From Actinoplanes campanulatus (GTDB lineage Bacteria; Actinomycetota; Actinomycetes; Mycobacteriales; Micromonosporaceae): a stretch of DNA of 64,000 nucleotides. The stretch lies in contig NZ_BMPW01000017.1 in NCBI RefSeq assembly GCF_014647795.1, positions 124,001-188,000 of the forward strand, in the 5' to 3' direction. The position numbers and the translations under genes were made by a program. How positions within the stretch are numbered: position 1 is the first letter of the stretch; each line of letters begins with the position of its first letter. The notes beneath the pieces were generated by a model that was given only the letters and a program-made list of their open reading frames with translations, was not told the origin of the DNA and did not search any database. Below, piece by piece: positions 26,984 to 34,485 of this stretch.

Positions 26984-27814
26984 TCAGACCCCGTCGAGCA
27001 CCGGAATCAGCGCCTGCTCCTCGTAATCCAGATGCTTCTCCAGATCCGACGTCAGCGCATCCACCTCCACGGCCAGCGCCTCCCGCGACAGACCCGGATC
27101 CGCCAGCGCCGACCGCAACCGCGCCAACAGCCCGGCGACCACCTCATGCTCGTCCCGCAACCGCGCGATCGCCGGTCCCAACTCCGGGTACGCCTTCTCC
27201 AGCCCCGGGAACATCCCCTCGTCCTCCCGCACGTGATGACCGTGCAGATTCGCACACAGGGTCAGACAGTTCACCCGCAGCTGAGCACCCAGCACGGGAC
27301 CCGAGCCCGCCACCTCTGCCCGGATCACCGCCAGCTCCCGGCGAAACGCGTCATGCACCACCCGCAACGCCTCACCCGGCGACGACGCGTTGAACCCCGG
27401 CGGCCCCGGAATCGCCGCCAGCGCCACCACCGGCAGCGTTCGCCCGGACTGCCGCTCATAATCGGCCCAGCCCTGCTCCTGCTCGACCGCACGAGCGAAC
27501 GCCTCGTCCCGCTCCGCACCGGACAGCACCGTGGCGGTCGCCCGGTAGGAGAACGCCCCGTCCTCGACGGTGACGACCGGATCGGCCAGCAGGTTGTGCA
27601 TCCACGCCGGATGACGGGGCGATCCGCCCGCCGACCCGATGACCAGGATCCGCTCACCGTCGGGCAGATACCCCAGCGGCACGGTGTGCCGGCGGCCGCT
27701 GCGGGCCCCGGTCGTGGTCAGCAGGATCAGGCGGGCGCCCTCGAACATGCCGCCGACGCGGCCGTTGTTGCTTCGAAATTCATCAATGATGGAAGTGTTG
27801 AAATCGTTTGGCAT
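26984..27814 (-). CDS. F420-type nitroreductase fused to hemerythrin domain
   Basis: A 276-aa two-domain cytosolic protein. Residues 1 to about 140 match the deazaflavin-dependent (Ddn-like) nitroreductase family: FEGARLILLTTTGARSGRRH, GSAGGSPRHPAWMHNLLADP. Residues about 150-270 are a hemerythrin HHE bundle with di-iron ligands in VVHDAF, HGHHVREDEGMF, RDEHEVV and HLDYEEQALIP. Joining an F420 oxidoreductase to an O2- or NO-binding di-iron domain suggests redox sensing or detoxification. ATG at 27814; single gene. The fusion is in frame with no break. Confidence 0.88.
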   Translation of the reverse strand: MPNDFNTSIIDEFRSNNGRVGGMFEGARLILLTTTGARSGRRHTVPLGYLPDGERILVIGSAGGSPRHPAWMHNLLADPVVTVEDGAFSYRATATVLSGAERDEAFARAVEQEQGWADYERQSGRTLPVVALAAIPGPPGFNASSPGEALRVVHDAFRRELAVIRAEVAGSGPVLGAQLRVNCLTLCANLHGHHVREDEGMFPGLEKAYPELGPAIARLRDEHEVVAGLLARLRSALADPGLSREALAVEVDALTSDLEKHLDYEEQALIPVLDGV

Positions 27815-27996
27815 TATCCGCTTTCAAGAGTCGTGACCTGCAGGAACCGTAGGTACACGACACAGCGGCGGAGCACGGGCGGCAACAGGCGACCGTGGCG
27901 GCCGCCCGGCGCTCAAGCGTCAGCCGGGTGCCCCACTCGGTAATGGCCCAAGGCCGACCCGGCAGTCACGACGCCCACCCTAACCGATCCGATGGG

Positions 27997-28070
27997 TCGT
28001 CGGCGAAGCCGTCCTTTGTGTTTGTCTTGGGTGCGGCTTGCCGCACTACCTGTAGGCCATCCTAGGATGG
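27997..28070. repeat. Mosaic intergenic repeat, copy A
   Basis: Contains, in order, TCGTCGGCGAAGCCG (27997-28011), the perfect hairpin GTGCGGC-TT-GCCGCAC (28031-28046) and CATCCTAGGA (28058-28067). All three blocks recur in the same order at 29448-29516 (copy B), and the last block with a different hairpin at 59542-59584 (copy C). A regulator-binding or promoter module, or a small mobile repeat, is inferred. Confidence 0.7.
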
Positions 28071-28079
28071 AATGGAACT

Positions 28080-28190
28080 CTAGTAGACGATCTCCAGACC
28101 GTCCTCGTCGTCCCATCGCTCACCGACCCGCACGAACCCATAATCCGAGGCCAGCCGCCTGGACGGCTCGTTGTCCCACACCACCCGGTC
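28080..28190 (-). pseudogene. C-terminal remnant of a GNAT acetyltransferase
   Basis: The last 34 codons before a TAG at 28080 read as a textbook GNAT C-terminus: DNEPSRRLASDYGFVRVGE and WDDEDGLEIVY. Upstream the frame loses similarity and has no acetyl-CoA motif, so the first three quarters of the gene are missing or scrambled. It abuts copy A of the mosaic repeat. Confidence 0.6.
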
Positions 28191-28451
28191 ACCCAGCCCG
28201 CACTGGCCGGATCCTCGTCTCCCACACGCCCCTGCATTCCGGGCCCGGCCGGATACGCCGACACCGCCACCGGACTGACCGCATCCGCCCCGCCCCGGTC
28301 CCCTGCCGCCAGAGCCCGGACCGGCCTGTCCAACAAACCCGCGAGTTCCCTGCGGGGGCGCAGCCCCTTGGCAACGTCCTGGCCAGGGGCTTTCGCATAC
28401 AGCTCCCTCGATCGAGCGGGCCGACGTAACTTCGGGATTCCTGAGCCGACC

Positions 28452-29372
28452 GTGACACGCGACGACCACCGGCTACCCGCCCTCGACGGGCTCCGGGGCC
28501 TGGCCGCCCTGTACGTCGTGGTCAGCCACTGCCACCTGCTGGCCTTCCCCGGCTATCCCGCCGACACCGGTCCGGGCTGGCTCGGCTGGCTCATCCACGG
28601 CCGGCTCGCGGTCGTCGTGTTCATCGTGCTGTCCGGCTTCTCACTGGCCATCGCCCCGGCCCGCCGCGGTTGGCGCCTCGACGGCGTCCTGCCCTACGCC
28701 CGGCGCCGGGCCCGCCGGATCCTGCCCGCCTACTGGGCGGCCCTCACCGCCAGCACACTGATCGCGGCGGCCGTTCCCACCCTGCCACTGAGCGAATTAC
28801 CGACCACGAAGTCGACGCTCGTCTACGGTCTGCTGCTGCAGGACCTGATCGCCGCGCCCGCACCCAACAGCGCGTTCTGGTCGATCGCGGTGGAAGCCAT
28901 CCTGTACCTGCTGTTCCCGCTGCTGCTGCTCGCCCGGCGACAGCTCGGACCGGTGGCGACTCTCGCCGTGATCATCGCACCGGCCGTGGCCGCTGGCCTG
29001 CTCTGGCCGGGATGGTCCACCACGGCACGAGCGACGGGCTACACCCTGGAGATGGCCCCGCTGTTCACCCTGGGTGTGCTCGCCGCCGGGATCGTCGCCG
29101 TGGGTGAGCGGGCACGGAGCCTGCCCTGGCTGGGCCTGTCCGCGCTGGCCGCCAGCCCCGTGCTGACATTGATCGTCCTCCACGACTCGGTCTGGACGGT
29201 ATCGCGCTACTACTGGCTGGACCTGGCCACCGGCCCGGCGATCGCCCTGTTCCTGGCCGCCCTGGCGACCCGCCGTCCGGCACGACTCATCCGGCTACTG
29301 CTCGTCTGCCGCGTCGGGTCACGCATCGGCCGATACGTGCGTTCGCCCAGGTCAGGGAGGCTAGATGTGTAG
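28452..29372 (+). CDS. Acyltransferase-3 (OafA/YrhL-like) membrane protein, C-terminally truncated
   Basis: A 306-aa integral membrane O-acyltransferase. The N-terminal LPALDGLRGLAALYVVVSHC contains the family Arg and catalytic His, followed by FIVLSGFSLAIAP, the YARRRARRILPAYW basic loop, FWSIAVEAILYLLFPLLLL and further TM helices. Usual members are 350-420 aa with a final block of two to three TM helices; here similarity stops near residue 285 and ends in an unrelated tail (RVGSRIGRYVRSPRSG). Start GTG 28452. It lies between copies A and B of the repeat, so truncation by rearrangement is likely; activity is doubtful. Confidence 0.75.
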   Translation: MTRDDHRLPALDGLRGLAALYVVVSHCHLLAFPGYPADTGPGWLGWLIHGRLAVVVFIVLSGFSLAIAPARRGWRLDGVLPYARRRARRILPAYWAALTASTLIAAAVPTLPLSELPTTKSTLVYGLLLQDLIAAPAPNSAFWSIAVEAILYLLFPLLLLARRQLGPVATLAVIIAPAVAAGLLWPGWSTTARATGYTLEMAPLFTLGVLAAGIVAVGERARSLPWLGLSALAASPVLTLIVLHDSVWTVSRYYWLDLATGPAIALFLAALATRRPARLIRLLLVCRVGSRIGRYVRSPRSGRLDV

Positions 29373-29551
29373 TGGCCGTGAACCCGGATGTGGTGGCGAC
29401 GCCGCCAAGACCCGAACACCGGCCCGCCGCCCAGGATCTTGACTCTTTCGTCGGCGAAGCCGACTGGTACGGGTGCGGCTTGCCGCACTCCCTCTAGCGC
29501 ATCCTAGGAAGATAGGCTATCGGGTGGACTCCACCACCTACGGTCGTGCCC
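29373..29551. other. Spacer after truncated acyltransferase
   Basis: Contains copy B of the mosaic repeat (listed separately) and otherwise nothing recognisable. Together with the flank up to 29836 it forms a 460-bp stretch with only the 48-aa ORF described next. Confidence 0.5.
29448..29516. repeat. Mosaic intergenic repeat, copy B
   Basis: TCGTCGGCGAAGCCGA (29448-29463), GTGCGGC-TT-GCCGCAC (29473-29488) and TCTAGCG-CATCCTAGGA-AGATAGG (29493-29516). The last 24 bases match copy C (59561-59584) at 20 positions. It faces a short ORF starting 35 bases downstream, so a promoter or operator role is possible. Confidence 0.7.
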
Positions 29552-29698
29552 ATGATGCCGATCCAGGAAGAGGTCGAGGTCGACCACGCCGTGCTGCCTG
29601 TTCCGGAGGCCGCCGCGGCGAGCCCGTGGGCACTGATCACCGTCGCCGCGGGCGCCGTCGTCAGCGTGCTGCTCCGGCGGCGGCATCGCAGAACCTGA
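29552..29698 (+). CDS. Possible 48-aa single-TM peptide
   Basis: A short frame just downstream of repeat copy B: acidic N-terminus (MMPIQEEVEVDHAVL), a hydrophobic segment (WALITVAAGAVVSVLL) and a basic end (RRRHRRT), i.e. an N-out/C-in single-pass membrane peptide layout. No convincing ribosome site precedes ATG 29552. Real or fortuitous is unclear. Confidence 0.35.
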   Translation: MMPIQEEVEVDHAVLPVPEAAAASPWALITVAAGAVVSVLLRRRHRRT

Positions 29699-29836
29699 CC
29701 GCCTGCCGAAGCCCGAACTCGCCTTGATGCGCGCCCGGCCCGTTCCGGGGACACCTCATCTCGCCTCACCCTGCGAGAATCAGTGACCACATCGAACGGA
29801 ACGCCCGGCTCGGGCCACCGCGGTGGAAGGGGACCC

Positions 29837-30790
29837 ATGGCTTCTGGCGAGACCGACATGCGACGGCGCCTGAAGTGGATCCCCGCTCCGCAGGGCGAGC
29901 CGGCCGTGATCCACCTGGCCGGTGAAGCCCGGGAGCCGACGTGGCTGCTCGCCGACACCACCGAGGGGATGCGCGTCTTCACCCCGCACGTCTGGACCCG
30001 GATCGAGTCCCTCGTCCGAACGGAGAACGGGCTCGGCCGCCACCGGCCCGGTTCCTGGCTGGTCTACCGGGTGGCAGATCAGCAATGGCCCGCACAGACG
30101 GCGGGCATCCGGCTCGCCCCGGACCAGGACGGCGCCCGGCGGGAACACGTACGCCCACGACGGCAGGTGCGGCACGACCTCCGGCACGCCCGGTCTCTGC
30201 CGTTGGATGAGCAGCTGACCGCCTGTGACCTGCACCGACTGCCCGTCGCCGGGAACGTCGGCTGGCACCTGCTCCCGGGCGAGCCGCTGCTCCTGCTGCT
30301 CCACCGGGCCGGCACCTCCGAGGTGGCCATCTGCTCCGGCGCGGCCCTGGTCCACTGGGATCCCACCCTCGTCCCCACGGACGCCCCCACGTCGTGGCCA
30401 CGTGTGGACGACCCGCCTCAGCGGCACGCCATGAACGAACGGCCCTCGACCACCTGGCGGCAGGTCGAGGCTCCGCGGGGCCTGAACTGGGTCCGCGGCC
30501 GCCCGCCCGAACGGGGCGCCGACTTCCGTGGCGGCATCCGGGACGTCGAGGTGATCCACGAGCACTGCGCCGACGAGGAGCAGCACACGACCGGTGAGCG
30601 GGGGCGCTCCTGGGCGTACCCGGCACCGCACTTCCACACCCGCGACGGCAGCGTGGTCTGCACGCAGACGGACGCCCGCCGCGCCGATGAGCGGAACCTG
30701 CCCTGGCGTCAGTGGGAGCGGGCCGCCGACGAATACCAGACGAGGGCCGTCGAATACTGGACCAGCCACCCGTCGACCAGTCACCTGTGA
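29837..30790 (+). CDS. Hypothetical protein
   Basis: A 317-aa soluble protein without recognised domain. It is Trp/His/Arg-rich; blocks such as HLAGEAREPTWLLADTTEG and GNVGWHLLPGEPLLLLLHRA suggest beta structure in the first half, and the end (ERAADEYQTRAVEYW) is helical. GGAAGGGG four bases before ATG 29837 decides this start over an in-frame GTG at 29783. It converges with the phosphotransferase gene, four bases apart. Function unknown. Confidence 0.65.
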   Translation: MASGETDMRRRLKWIPAPQGEPAVIHLAGEAREPTWLLADTTEGMRVFTPHVWTRIESLVRTENGLGRHRPGSWLVYRVADQQWPAQTAGIRLAPDQDGARREHVRPRRQVRHDLRHARSLPLDEQLTACDLHRLPVAGNVGWHLLPGEPLLLLLHRAGTSEVAICSGAALVHWDPTLVPTDAPTSWPRVDDPPQRHAMNERPSTTWRQVEAPRGLNWVRGRPPERGADFRGGIRDVEVIHEHCADEEQHTTGERGRSWAYPAPHFHTRDGSVVCTQTDARRADERNLPWRQWERAADEYQTRAVEYWTSHPSTSHL

Positions 30791-30794
30791 CGGC

Positions 30795-31781
30795 TCAGAA
30801 TGCGTCCGCCCAGTCGACGATCACCTCGAACATCGGGGCGCGGCCCGCGAACATCGACTCCCAGTCGCGGGTGTCGTAGCCCCTGCCGCGCGGCTGGGCC
30901 GACCACGCCGACACCAGCATCCGCGGGGCCAGCCAGAAGTACTTGGCCGCGCCGGTGATCATCACCGCCTGGCGGGCCTGCCCCGACGACATGAGGTCGC
31001 GCATGCCGCGGGCATAGCCGTCGATCACCGCCTCGAGGACCGCCGGCAGCAGGGACACGTCCACGTGACCGTCCCAGAACGTGTCCAGCGCCAGGTTCGC
31101 CGCGTCCTCCCCCACGGCGCCGGGTCCCGCGTACGCCCAATCGAAGAGCACCATCCGCGGACCGGAACCGATCAGATTCATCGGCCACACGTCGTGATGA
31201 CAGAGGGTGCGCGGCAGCGCGTCCGCGGCCTCGAGCAGCTCGTGCCGGCGCGCCCACAACCGCCGCAGGCCGGCGCGCAGCGCGGGCGGCCAGGCGGCCA
31301 GCGCCGCCGGATGATCCCAGTCCAGGTCGTCCGGGACCGGCTGGGCGAGGGTGTAGTCGCGCAGCCAGTCGCGGGCCAGCCAGTCGATCGCCGGCGGCCT
31401 ACCGGCCCATCCGGCCTGCGCGGCCCCGAGACGGTACGCGAACTCGCCCAGCTCACCCGCACTCCACCGCATCCCGGCCGTGCCCTGGACGTCCTCCATC
31501 ACCATGCCGATCCCGCCGTCGGCGTTCTCCGAGATGTCGTACAGCTCCGGCGCGGCGATCCCGGCGGACGCGAACGCGGTGGCGGCCAGCCCCGTCCCGT
31601 ACGCCAACGGCTCACGCCGCCAGTAGTTGAAGTGCCCCGGCTCGTCACTGGCCGCCAGATGCGCGGCCGCCCCCGCACGCCGCGGTGTCACCACCTTGCG
31701 GACGCGCCCGCCCGCCAGCCGCCAGACGCCGCCGGTGACCTCGTTCGCCGTGCTGTGCCGCAGCAGTTCCATGCCCGGCAT
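30795..31781 (-). CDS. Aminoglycoside phosphotransferase-family (APH/CHK) kinase-like protein
   Basis: A 328-aa protein of the APH/choline-kinase fold. Brenner-type catalytic loop [11 protein letters not shown] (Asp base, Asn) and the DFG-like [10 protein letters not shown] are intact, and VMEDVQG marks the hinge. Natural substrate unknown; many such actinobacterial proteins do not act on aminoglycosides. ATG 31781 (or 31772). Its first 137 bases overlap the end of the EamA gene in another frame, which is unusually long. Confidence 0.82.
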   Translation of the reverse strand: MPGMELLRHSTANEVTGGVWRLAGGRVRKVVTPRRAGAAAHLAASDEPGHFNYWRREPLAYGTGLAATAFASAGIAAPELYDISENADGGIGMVMEDVQGTAGMRWSAGELGEFAYRLGAAQAGWAGRPPAIDWLARDWLRDYTLAQPVPDDLDWDHPAALAAWPPALRAGLRRLWARRHELLEAADALPRTLCHHDVWPMNLIGSGPRMVLFDWAYAGPGAVGEDAANLALDTFWDGHVDVSLLPAVLEAVIDGYARGMRDLMSSGQARQAVMITGAAKYFWLAPRMLVSAWSAQPRGRGYDTRDWESMFAGRAPMFEVIVDWADAF

Positions 31782-32604
31782 TCTGCCGAACGGCGAGCAC
31801 GTTCACCGCCACCACGACGGCGATGCCGATCCACTCGTGCACGGCCGGCACCTGTCCGAGAAGGACCAGCCCGGCCAGGGCCGCGAACACCGGGTGCACG
31901 CTCATCACCACACCGAAGTGCCGGGCGGGGACGCGGCGCAGCGCGATCAGGTCGGCGGCGTAGGGCACCACCGAGCTCAGCACCCCGGCGCCGACCGCGA
32001 ACAGCAGCGCCGTACCGGTCAAGCGTCCCTGCGCGACCAGCAGGACGATGACCGGCAGGTACATCAGCGCCGACACACTGGTGGCCGCGGCCGGCGCCTG
32101 CAACCCCGGAAGCCGTGTGCCGAGCAGCCGGTTGAGCAGGATGTACGACGCCCAGCAGCACGCCGCCAGCACCCCGCAGCCGATGCCCGGCCAGTCGCTG
32201 CTCCCGGACGGCAGCACCAGCACGTACACCCCGATGCCGGCGCCGGCCGCGCACAGCAGGTCGACCCGGCTGCGGGAGCCGGCCAGCGCCACCGACAGGG
32301 GGCCGAGGAACTCCAGCGTCACGGCCAGGCCCAGGCCGATCCGGTCGACGGCCGTGTACAGCGACAGGTTCATGGTCGCGAACACCAGCCCGAGCAGCAG
32401 CGTCGGCCACCACTGCGCCCAGGTGAACCGCCGTGGGTCCGGGCGCGCCACCGGCAGCAGGACGGCCGCCGCCACGAACTGCCGTACCGCCACCACCCCG
32501 GCCGGGCCGATCGCGCCGAACGCGTGCGCGCCGACCGCCGCGCCGATCTGGTTGCTGGCCGCGCTGCCCGTCATGATCGCCAGTCCGCCCGCCGTCGTCG
32601 TCAT
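31645..32604 (-). CDS. EamA/RhtA-type metabolite exporter
   Basis: A 319-aa ten-TM transporter of the DMT superfamily. Two EamA repeats are visible: [23 protein letters not shown] and later [22 protein letters not shown], the latter the usual C-terminal EamA signature. RhtA-like proteins export threonine/homoserine and related compounds. The TM part ends near [10 protein letters not shown]; the last 45 residues are Gly/Arg/His-rich and run into the phosphotransferase gene. It is divergent from a LysR regulator (70 bp), which probably controls it. Confidence 0.85.
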   Translation of the reverse strand: MTTTAGGLAIMTGSAASNQIGAAVGAHAFGAIGPAGVVAVRQFVAAAVLLPVARPDPRRFTWAQWWPTLLLGLVFATMNLSLYTAVDRIGLGLAVTLEFLGPLSVALAGSRSRVDLLCAAGAGIGVYVLVLPSGSSDWPGIGCGVLAACCWASYILLNRLLGTRLPGLQAPAAATSVSALMYLPVIVLLVAQGRLTGTALLFAVGAGVLSSVVPYAADLIALRRVPARHFGVVMSVHPVFAALAGLVLLGQVPAVHEWIGIAVVVAVNVLAVRQNAGHGTAAAQHGERGHRRRLAAGGRARPQGGDTAACGGGRASGGQ

Positions 32605-32641
32605 ATCCCGCAGTCTCGGTAACAGCGGGCCGCGGCGGGAA

Positions 32642-32668
32642 ATACGCTTCCCGGCGGATCTATACGCT
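32642..32668. promoter_or_regulatory. Direct repeat in the EamA/LysR divergent promoter
   Basis: ATACGCT occurs at 32642 and 32662, spaced 20 bp, within the 70-bp gap between the divergent starts. Two turns of helix apart on the same face fits LysR-type binding, but it is only a small motif. Confidence 0.4.
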
Positions 32669-32674
32669 GAGCGC

Positions 32675-33538
32675 ATGGATCTGCAACTGCGTCACCTGCG
32701 GGCGCTCGTCACGGTCGCCGACACCGGCACGTTCACCGACGCCGGCGCCGAGCTCGGCGTGTCCCAGGCCGCGGTGTCGCGGGCGATCGCCGCGCTGGAG
32801 GAGGCGCTCGGCGTACCCGTGCTGGAAAGAACCACCCGCCGGGTCGCGCTGACCGCGACCGGAACCCAGGTCCTGGCCGGCGCCCGCCGCATCCTCGACG
32901 AGATCACCCACCTGCGGCGTCTCGCCGAGAGCCGGCGCGGCGAACTGCGTATCGGATACGCATGGGCTGCACTGGGCAAACACACCCGCCGCCTGCAGCG
33001 GGCGTGGGCCACCGGACATCCCGGCACTCCCCTGGTCTTCGTGCACACCAACACGCCCAGCGCGGGTCTGAGCGACGGCACCGCCGACGTGGCGGTGATC
33101 CGCCGCCCGCTCGACGACCCGCGTTTCGCGACCGCGCTGATCGGCGCCGAGACCCGCTGCGCCGCGGTCGCCACCGACAATCCGCTCGCCCGGCGCCGCA
33201 CCCTGCACCTGCGCGACCTGGCGCGCTATCCGGTCGCCGTCGATGCGCGCACCGGAACCACCACCCTCGACCTGTGGCATCCCGGCCCGCAACCGGCGGA
33301 GATCCGCACCACGCACGGCGTCGACGAGTGGCTCACGCTGATCGCCGCCGGCCAGGCCGTCGGCGTCACGTCCGAGGCCACCGCCAACCAGAACCCTCGC
33401 CCCGGCGTCGCCTACCGCACGCTGCGGCAGGCGGCCCGCATCGACGTCCGGCTCGCCTGGTGGCGCGACGACCCGCCGGCCGGCCTCGACGACCTGGTCC
33501 GGCTCAGTCGCGCCGCTTACGCTTCCGGTCTTCCTTGA
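32675..33538 (+). CDS. LysR family regulator
   Basis: A 287-aa LysR protein. The N-terminal HTH (TFTDAGAELGVSQAAVSRAIAALE) and linker helix precede a periplasmic-binding-type effector domain (RGELRIGYAWAALGKH). It is divergent from the EamA exporter, a common LysR/exporter pair (as LysG/LysE in logic). ATG 32675. Confidence 0.9.
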   Translation: MDLQLRHLRALVTVADTGTFTDAGAELGVSQAAVSRAIAALEEALGVPVLERTTRRVALTATGTQVLAGARRILDEITHLRRLAESRRGELRIGYAWAALGKHTRRLQRAWATGHPGTPLVFVHTNTPSAGLSDGTADVAVIRRPLDDPRFATALIGAETRCAAVATDNPLARRRTLHLRDLARYPVAVDARTGTTTLDLWHPGPQPAEIRTTHGVDEWLTLIAAGQAVGVTSEATANQNPRPGVAYRTLRQAARIDVRLAWWRDDPPAGLDDLVRLSRAAYASGLP

Positions 33539-33568
33539 GGGGTACGCGCTGAGCAGGCCGTGAGATGG

Positions 33569-33850
33569 TCAGTCCGTTCGCCGAAGCCGGTCCGCGGCGT
33601 CGCGCAGGGCGGCGGTGACCCTGGCCGCGAACGCCTCGGCGGGTGGTGCCGCGGCGAACTGCTCACGCAGCGCATCGGCCTCGGCTCTGGCCCGTGCCCG
33701 GACCTCGGGGTCGGGTGCCGTCGAGCGGGCGGCCAGCGCAAAGGCCTCGCGCAGGGCGCTCGCCACCGCGGCCGGTGAACCGGCCAGTTCGTCCGGGTTC
33801 TTGCCGGTGCGAGCCGCGAGCCAGCTCACGCCGGGGCCGTGCCCGGTCAT
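33569..33850 (-). CDS. Last gene of the eCIS operon, 93-aa unknown
   Basis: A 93-aa, Ala-rich, mostly helical protein (GVSWLAARTGKNPDELAGSP, then charged amphipathic helices). No recognised domain. Its ATG overlaps the stop of the LRR gene by one base (TGATG), so it is translated as part of the injection-system operon and is the most distal gene. Small size and position suggest an adaptor, chaperone or immunity protein for the large protein two genes upstream, purely by context. Confidence 0.7.
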   Translation of the reverse strand: MTGHGPGVSWLAARTGKNPDELAGSPAAVASALREAFALAARSTAPDPEVRARARAEADALREQFAAAPPAEAFAARVTAALRDAADRLRRTD

Positions 33851-34485
33851 CACGCGCTTCCCAGGCCGAGCAGGTCGCGCGGCGCCAGCGTGCCCGCCGC
33901 CACCGCCCGCAGCTCCCCGGCCGTGGTTCGGGCGTGCCCGGCCTCCGGGTGTTCGGTCAGGTCCAGGCCGGTCGCGCAGGCCCACAGCTCGCCCCCGGTA
34001 CGGTAGGCGACCACGCCGGTGCCGGCCAGCGCTCGGTTGAGGGCGGCGGTCTCCTCGTCGTCCAGGGTGACCAGGCGGCCGGGCCCGCCGAGCGCCGCCG
34101 CGGCGGCCAGGGCCTCGGCGTCGAGCGGGTTGCCGGTCAGGTCGAGACTCTGCAGCTCCGGCAAATCCAGCATGGCGCGCGCGTCGCGCAAGCGGTCGCG
34201 GCGGAGCACCACCACCCGCAGCCCCATACCGGACGCCCAGTTCACGTCGGCGAGATCGGAGTTCTCCACGGTCAGCACCCGCAACGCGGCCAGGCCGGAC
34301 AGCGGACGGTAGTCACCGGCCGCGCAACCGATCAGCGACAAGGTCTCCAGGCCCGCGTACGCCTCGAGGCCGTCGAGCGACCGGGCGTGCGACACGACCA
34401 GATCGCGTACCTCGCCGGTGGGTGTGCCCGCGTCCAGCATCCCGATCGTGACCAGCTCGGCGACCGCCCGCTCGATGTCCGTCAT
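33850..34485 (-). CDS. Leucine-rich-repeat-like protein of the eCIS operon
   Basis: A 211-aa soluble protein with irregular leucine-rich repeats: LEAYAGLETLSLIGC, LSGLAALRVLTVENSDL, LRVVVLRRDRL and LPELQSLDLTGNPLDAEAL, each about 22 residues apart, between helical caps. LRR folds bind proteins. Its ATG overlaps the stop of the 1659-aa gene (ATGA). A role in binding that protein or a target is inferred from context. Confidence 0.75.
   Translation of the reverse strand: MTDIERAVAELVTIGMLDAGTPTGEVRDLVVSHARSLDGLEAYAGLETLSLIGCAAGDYRPLSGLAALRVLTVENSDLADVNWASGMGLRVVVLRRDRLRDARAMLDLPELQSLDLTGNPLDAEALAAAAALGGPGRLVTLDDEETAALNRALAGTGVVAYRTGGELWACATGLDLTEHPEAGHARTTAGELRAVAAGTLAPRDLLGLGSA

Larger units (their letters stand above)
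27815..28451. other. Gene-poor stretch with mosaic repeat and gene remnant
   Basis: 637 bp between the nitroreductase fusion and the acyltransferase. It contains copy A of the mosaic repeat (27997-28070) and the C-terminal remnant of a GNAT gene (28080-28190). The remainder has only short frames without recognisable content. Confidence 0.6.

Noticed and set aside
27997-29516. Integrative element with att sites formed by repeat copies A and B
   Set aside because: No integrase or tRNA target, spacing of blocks differs between copies, and a third partial copy lies at a distant locus.
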